Shown in pieces: positions 60,601 to 64,000 of a DNA stretch of 64,000 nt. Location of the stretch: NCBI GenBank assembly GCA_050943135.1, contig JBMNOP010000001.1, positions 124,001 to 188,000 on the forward strand, in the 5' to 3' direction. Within the stretch, counting starts at the first letter, position 1. Every line of letters starts with the position of its first letter. The notes beneath the pieces were generated by a model. That model was not told the origin of the DNA. It made no database searches and was given only the letters and a program-made list of their open reading frames with translations. Position numbers and translations under genes: made by a program. The DNA comes from RUG695 sp050943135. Lineage in GTDB: Bacteria > Planctomycetota > Planctomycetia > Pirellulales > Thermoguttaceae.

Positions 60601-60716
60601 CGCTTGATCTTGCCGACGAACTGATCGTCGACACAATAACTCGCGGAGTCGCCGAAAAACTCGATTTGGCGATCCGCTTCGACGATTTTGAGGATGATTC
60701 CGACGGGGATTTATGA
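54678..60716 (+). CDS. Giant LEPR-signal surface protein: cadherin-like repeats, dockerin-like modules, HEIGH motif
   Basis: The 2012-residue product starts at ATG 54678 after ATAGGAG. The LEPR-type signal SLESLEDRLLLTA lies near residues 29-41. A dockerin-like pair of Ca-binding loops (GDVDHDNLINF and YDANMDGVIDCRDA) comes at about 155-235. Then come two sets of a 120-residue module (from about 255 and 865), each followed by 120-residue cadherin/VCBS-like repeats that open with NDAP-type motifs (near 372, 490, 611, 986, 1107, 1225). Two cohesin-like segments (YFLEVWVHD and HYTEIWVKAS) occupy about 1335-1700. A dockerin-like region starts at Asp1714 (DVNDDGEINLIDC). HEIGHLYGYD at 1891-1900 resembles a matrixin-type zinc site. 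It is probably exported and surface-bound. Confidence 0.85.
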   Translation: MRNFFGNRNKKENPKHRIPLRQKRFSLESLEDRLLLTAVPNEWGLLAETTSTIGDSGQTELGLTVEITDGKTAVIGVLVSATTDNGLDPGAIRVCDTAGNDITETVSVCLSPDYASQASLILFEVANGKYELLLSAEGGTSGDLVCSVFLPGDVDHDNLINFSECELGAAYAEAWNIAISGNASLGVIGFYLTEYGIDLTDPNSLYNSRYDANMDGVIDCRDASILCKGYGTTVKVTFHDLLEIVPVDRSLAVTEGQVGRTTESTALSFDSFTVTIQNAEYTSQSYDVARFVQVGAILSTDQTLDEDFIDLVSLGADGRFVFDATGPVFDFLSVGQTLTVSFDYYLDNLIFEGFDRIYQNVNGGNLTVTVQGVNDAPRGAADYAAHCMLLDALVTPEINLVEGVSDPEDDDLTPSIVGVRVGENDYGISTNIDFSSCFMVSATGQFGIDAAALAERLVPVPAGDDVVFTVTYAVFDPHGDSCEATVTLTVVGKNDAPGGAGDYSAEFDLQSGRLFPAVDLLADVVDQDGDDLTATIRQATLAENPYGIATGPDYSAYFDAGDDGAFTVDRVALEELLEAVPAGGEILFTIRYTVTDPGGESDFGTVSLTVIGKNELPEAAEDIEQIGALAVDGSLTYTTDLLGNLIDPDGDELLVTGITLGGIFYEAASLEGRLIDGLVYTYAPATGLLSVSAAIATAEHLRWTYNASDGTFLLESFLYRFTDGVETASAGVYLYFEAADDPAEITSIPADAILVRNENASADDFSLLGTSAFLSDRENYDVAVTVTDPMGRVVNIDESADLITTSVTYNPLGGSIVFKASDMLVTLLECDVPYTVGYTLLYDGVAESRDEFAFTVKQLQVSQLTDTISVKEGTSAAGATSLAQNAFTAEIGGRQYTSTVFTVDDFFQVSAVSSKRGVLTGDFLSYLSWNNETGYFTFDASSSFFDFLAVGETLTIAVDFYLDGLLFDGLDEMFNGIKGGTITIEVSGTNDAPSGALNDTASLSTETGEFSTSVNLLTGITDSDGDELTGAIVSARLQTNDYGISTENDYTSYFTVGANGDFGADTDALAELLKPVPSGQSVLFRIGYAVSDPYGASTTGQITLTVYGRNDAPTGAENYETLYDLNDATFAPEVNILGTIVDPDGDTLTVSVSSAYAEENPYIDTSIDYSSYFDFDAAGNFTLSNASLAELLAALPSNKTVTFNVLYGVSDPSGGSTAGTISVTVTGNYDAPALATDIENVIGSYSESVSIDLSDHFTGTITDYVLTLNGNSDILAGYSIVGSILKLNFIATSDYASTLNLSNLTAEVTAHDAFGTGAVSNTFTLSLAGAQTLNITLACVTEEFGGVEVNTLKTGASNFGTFYYTATGDVPKTDYEAIAQSDRYFLEVWVHDTSASITGLQRFFYSLQVQLNYETDGPGITSLDIEDVYAGKVSLTNYMYHDSAETLLRAIQVTWLFSEDRDVSLLEPVTNGENAFLLARFEVTANTAGSIAASGVTDSESPFVDGYYCVRFGETDPIDDSQIKTVNVVTAGTSSVRGTSSAEYVVENGVYLRTVTEETALDASGSVADIGVNADYIHEWQTHYTEIWVKASENDPLSAVSVDLAFDPTYFDTTDIEFGSAFADGNYSFDAESGKLNAIAARAADGTLSGSGYYLLARVKFEAVDDAGILWSESLAPVSLVRSVSSARVTTVSGTTSAYIGIDASTDLWANPYDVNDDGEINLIDCVSFINRYGGNSAENYADLFFDFNRDGVVDVRDFTAFANVYGLTRRDIVDGKAELTFPDSFTRRYVGSTLDVDHAELLGRICDAAVADWSEALGTEKKIDLLVVVKDLPDRQLAMAQVTATDSGTGLPTRGTIYLDNDAAGARWSALLTPPTSGSPRYDLYTVILHEIGHLYGYDSENEAFLSIASEFDWIGTDGHSTVESDLMYPLLEPGVRKTVTINDAAVVVAVHRTARGGMAHEAFAAEPTAAEWALDLADELIVDTITRGVAEKLDLAIRFDDFEDDSDGDL

Positions 60717-60817
60717 TAGAATCGCAGTGTCGGTTCACTTTTTAAGGTGCCCGGTCTTCAATAAAAAGCGGGCGCCGATCTTTATTGGCTTTCACTTGAT
60801 CAGGCGAAAGGCATATT

Positions 60818-63800
60818 ATGTTTTCCAAGCCGCGAACCCGTGCTCTTTCCCGTTCCCGCCGAATCACGGCCCTTGAACCGCTCGAAGAGCGCACTCTGCT
60901 GGCAGCCACGGGTTGGGGCGGGTTTGATCCGATCCCGGACGTCAACGTCTATGCGGTCGAAAGTTCGGAAATCAAAGTCGATTTCAGCGGAAATACCGAT
61001 CTGGACCTGGCCGCCGCAGGTGATATGAACGGTGACGGCATTAACGATCTTGTAACCGTTAACAGCGCCGATACCGCGCCGGTGATCTCCGTCAGCTTGG
61101 GCACCGGTGCCGGTGTTTACGCGAGCCCCATAACGACCGAACTCGGAACCATTTCCGGACTTGCCCCCGCAGGGTTCCTGGCGGATTTTACGGGAGACGG
61201 TGTCCTCGACTACGTCTCGGTTGCACAGAACGCTTCCGACGGTTCGACGCTGGATATTAACCTGTTCACATACAGCGGCGGCGTGTTTTCGCAGGTCGCT
61301 TCTTCTTCGATTTCCCTTTCCGTCTTCGGGAACTATTCGGTTTACGCGATAACGTCGATCCGACTCGGTGCGATCGGCACCGACCTGGCCGTTCAGATCG
61401 AAAACAGTTTCGGGTTCGATTCTTCCGGCGGCTCACACTCGATCGACGGTGTTGCCGTCTGTACGGGTAATGGTGAAGGAACATTCTCTTCCCCGACTCG
61501 GGTAACGGCCTTTACCGGCACACTTGCCGGTTCGGTCACCCTTGAAGGAATCAATTACCTCGTCTCGCTCAATAAAGGAGCTCGCACTTTCGGTTTTTGG
61601 TATTACAACGCCGCCAAAACAGCATGGTCCAATGCCGGAGGTTTCAGTTATTCCTCCGAAGTCGGGAACATTGCGATTGTCAGCACGGCCGCTTCCGGTA
61701 TGCGCCTGTGGTTCAGCGGCAATATGAACGGATCGACGCATATCGGTGAATTTTCGCTTGCCCTTTCCGCAGGAAAGGTTGTACTCGGCTCATCGCAGGT
61801 TTACACGATTGAGCGCACCTACACCACGCAAACCGTTTTGTTCGGCGGCGACCTGAATGCCGACGGGATCAGCGACCTGATGTTGGCTGATTCCGATCAC
61901 TACACGATCCTGTTCGGGCAGGTCGGTGGTACCTATGGGGAAGGGGAAACGATCGTCGTACAAACCGATTACCTGACAACCGCCGTGACCGATATCGGCG
62001 GGGACGGCACCGACGAGATCCTCGCGGTCGGTGGGGTCGGGATTTGGGGGATTTCCCTCGACGATATGCAGGCTGCCCCGGTTCGCTACGCGATGTTCGA
62101 TACCGCCGCCACGGCAGCGGTGACCGGCGACTTCGACGGAGACGGCATAACGGAAGTCGCGGTGATCGAGTCGACGGGGAACCGAATCGCCATCTACGAT
62201 TACGCTGCAGGTGTTTACCAAAAGGTGCGGTTCATCGAAGCGCCGACACAGACGGTCGACGGGGTCACGGTTGTCGCCTCGGCCGTATTCCTTGCCACGG
62301 GGAATTTCACCGTCGATTCCTACGACCAGCTTCTGGTTGCCTATGCGTGGAGCACCGACGACGGCGATACCATATTGCTCTACGATGTCAACAATGGGAC
62401 GACAGCCGCCCGGTTTAATCTTGAAGACGGGAAAACGATTACGGCTACGACTGCCGGTCGGATTACTTCCGCCGCCTACGATGATGTCGTTGCGGCGGTT
62501 TCGGACGGCGCCGACTCTTCGGTCATCCTCTGGGGGAACGACGGCGGGTCGTTATACCGTAAAGCCGAAGTCGCACTCGTCGGAACCGACGAAATTTCGA
62601 TCACCGCCGTGGCAATCGGCGATCTCGACGGTAAAGGGAGAGGCGATATTCTCCTTCTTGATGAGGGGAGCGGCAGCGGGGCGCGGCTCGGCTGGCTGAC
62701 GAGCACTTCGTCGACTTTCACAGCCTCCGGACTCGGTTGGGGGAACCGTGTGGCGGCTTCCGGCGCCTGTTCGGGCCTTCTGCTTGCCGAAATTACCGGC
62801 GACGGTCACCTTGACGCGGTTACCACCCGCACCTACACCGACTCGGAAGGTATCGAGCGCGCGGTCATCTACGTTGCCGAGGGAACGGGTTCCTCCTCCG
62901 CGCCGATGGGGGTGCTGACTCCCTGCACCCTGGGGGGTGACGCCTCCACAGGGATTGTCTTCGACGGTGGCACGCTTGTCGGCCCGTCGATCACTTCCTA
63001 CACCGACAACCAGACCGGTTTGGGGAACCTGATTCTTGCCAAAGGGCGCACCGCCGCGCGGCTCCGTTCGATGGAAGCGGGAACCGGCGCCGGAGGGTTC
63101 CTTTACCTCGTACGCGCCTCGTCGTCGAGTACGCCGACCGCCATTCTTTCGGATCTCGGCAGCCTCGGTCCCGACTATTACACATGGGTCGACGAATGGA
63201 GTTCTTTCTACGTTGAAATCTGGGGGAACGCCGACGGTGAAGAGCTTAACCGATTCCAAACGACCCTGTCGTTCGACCCCGATCTTTTTACTGCCGTCTC
63301 GGTCGGGTCGGGAACCGGTTATCGAACGGAATCTTCGGTCGGCGTTTTTTCGTGTACGGTTTCCGGTGTTGCCGACAGTGCGGTAGCGCCTGCCCCCGGT
63401 ACGGGGGAATACGTTTTCCTGGCACGTGTTCTCTTCACGGCGAGCGAAACCGGCGGCGTTGCCATCCCCATCGATGGCGTTTTTGCCGTCAATGATGCCG
63501 ACTTCGGTGTTAACGACGAGTCGATCAACGGCTCGGTCTCTTGTGAAAACAGCAATGCCTCGGCCCTTACCGAGCTCGAGCTTTTCTCGGTTCGTTTCGA
63601 CAGCAACGACGACGGAAAGATCGACGTGGCCGACTTCACCCTCTTTGCAAACAACTACGGGCTGGGAACCGCCGTCAAACCGTTCAAGAGCGCAAAGGCC
63701 GAAACCTTTAACGTGGTCGCGGGCAGCGGTCTTAATGTGCAGGATTTCACCTATTTCGCCAACGCCTACGGAATGACCCGCGCCAAGACAATCTCGGACC

Positions 63801-63964
63801 GCTTCTATGATGTGCTCGGTCACGACCCCACGGCTTGGATTCCTGCGGCGGCCGAGCTCCCCGCCGCCCCGGTGCAAACTGTCGTGGCCGACACCTTTGT
63901 TTTCTTTATCGTTGACGAGTCGGACGAATACGAGTGGTTCGACTTCGACGCTTGGAAAGAGTGA
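60818..63964 (+). CDS. LEPR-signal FG-GAP beta-propeller protein with cohesin-like and dockerin-like end
   Basis: The 1048-residue product starts at ATG 60818 and has the LEPR-type signal ALEPLEERTLLA near residues 24-35. Residues about 60-760 hold FG-GAP/VCBS-like blades with Asp-rich Ca loops: AAGDMNGDGINDLVTV, LADFTGDGVLDYVSV, GGDLNADGISDLMLA, VTGDFDGDGITEVAVI, IGDLDGKGRGDILLL and LAEITGDGHLDAVTT, as in an integrin-type propeller. A cohesin-like module (SFYVEIWGNADG, FQTTLSFDPDLF) follows at about 800-910, and a dockerin-like pair (DSNDDGKIDVADFTLFANNY, LNVQDFTYFANAYGMTR) at about 928-990. It lies 101 bp after the 2012-residue gene and is probably exported to the same place. Confidence 0.87.
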   Translation: MFSKPRTRALSRSRRITALEPLEERTLLAATGWGGFDPIPDVNVYAVESSEIKVDFSGNTDLDLAAAGDMNGDGINDLVTVNSADTAPVISVSLGTGAGVYASPITTELGTISGLAPAGFLADFTGDGVLDYVSVAQNASDGSTLDINLFTYSGGVFSQVASSSISLSVFGNYSVYAITSIRLGAIGTDLAVQIENSFGFDSSGGSHSIDGVAVCTGNGEGTFSSPTRVTAFTGTLAGSVTLEGINYLVSLNKGARTFGFWYYNAAKTAWSNAGGFSYSSEVGNIAIVSTAASGMRLWFSGNMNGSTHIGEFSLALSAGKVVLGSSQVYTIERTYTTQTVLFGGDLNADGISDLMLADSDHYTILFGQVGGTYGEGETIVVQTDYLTTAVTDIGGDGTDEILAVGGVGIWGISLDDMQAAPVRYAMFDTAATAAVTGDFDGDGITEVAVIESTGNRIAIYDYAAGVYQKVRFIEAPTQTVDGVTVVASAVFLATGNFTVDSYDQLLVAYAWSTDDGDTILLYDVNNGTTAARFNLEDGKTITATTAGRITSAAYDDVVAAVSDGADSSVILWGNDGGSLYRKAEVALVGTDEISITAVAIGDLDGKGRGDILLLDEGSGSGARLGWLTSTSSTFTASGLGWGNRVAASGACSGLLLAEITGDGHLDAVTTRTYTDSEGIERAVIYVAEGTGSSSAPMGVLTPCTLGGDASTGIVFDGGTLVGPSITSYTDNQTGLGNLILAKGRTAARLRSMEAGTGAGGFLYLVRASSSSTPTAILSDLGSLGPDYYTWVDEWSSFYVEIWGNADGEELNRFQTTLSFDPDLFTAVSVGSGTGYRTESSVGVFSCTVSGVADSAVAPAPGTGEYVFLARVLFTASETGGVAIPIDGVFAVNDADFGVNDESINGSVSCENSNASALTELELFSVRFDSNDDGKIDVADFTLFANNYGLGTAVKPFKSAKAETFNVVAGSGLNVQDFTYFANAYGMTRAKTISDRFYDVLGHDPTAWIPAAAELPAAPVQTVVADTFVFFIVDESDEYEWFDFDAWKE

Positions 63965-64000
63965 TCGGTCGTAAAACGAACAACCACGCCTTATCGACAA

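Noticed and set aside
62552..64000. Minus-strand open frame of 482 codons at the right edge
   Set aside because: Lies opposite the propeller protein and has the composition expected of an antisense frame.

Overview
The window looks like chromosomal DNA of a member of the Planctomycetota. The strongest signs are two giant secreted proteins at the right end that begin with the planctomycete LEPR-type N-terminal signal (SLEDRLLLTA, EPLEERTLLA), a sigma factor and a stand-alone RNA polymerase alpha-CTD-like protein of the kind I associate with this phylum, and many secreted proteins with no clear relatives. Family-level placement cannot be read from the sequence; a Pirellulales-like lineage is a guess. 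No rRNA, tRNA, CRISPR array, transposase or phage gene was seen.

Left part (1-10.7 kb): the end of an F-type ATP synthase operon (atpF partial, atpH, atpA, atpG, atpD, atpC) closed by a terminator, then an RpoD-like sigma factor followed by a C-terminal processing protease. A convergent three-gene minus-strand unit (58-aa coiled-coil protein, alpha/beta hydrolase, small membrane protein) follows, then rpsU and a ComEA-like helix-hairpin-helix protein. From 10.7 to 13.1 kb lies a decaying island: a DUF3842-like pseudogene, two intact small membrane protein genes with their own promoter and structured leader, and a many-times frameshifted SAM-dependent methyltransferase pseudogene.

Middle (13.5-34 kb): a secreted M3-like zinc peptidase coupled to a POT-family peptide transporter (peptide use), a PEGA-domain protein, ligA, a hotdog thioesterase, lysA-comM-sppA-yugP, a TM/repeat protein, a DUF3592-like membrane protein behind the alpha-CTD-like protein, an outer-membrane porin, hflX and mutY.

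Right part (34-64 kb): housekeeping genes (argS, purB, a YgiQ-type radical SAM protein) mixed with scavenging or surface functions (GH51 arabinofuranosidase, secreted nucleoside hydrolase, PmoA/DUF6807-like protein, SDR, FlgM-like anti-sigma factor, O-antigen ligase-like protein, sugar isomerase-like TIM barrel) and then the 2012-aa and 1048-aa LEPR proteins. Both giants end in a cohesin-like plus dockerin-like region, and the larger one also carries a HEIGH zinc-protease-like motif.

Several intergenic regions carry readable sigma-70-type promoters (TTGAxx, 16-17 nt, TATAAT-like), so the housekeeping promoter of this organism appears conventional. Start codons were moved downstream for many genes where a Shine-Dalgarno site, signal peptide or family start supports it.
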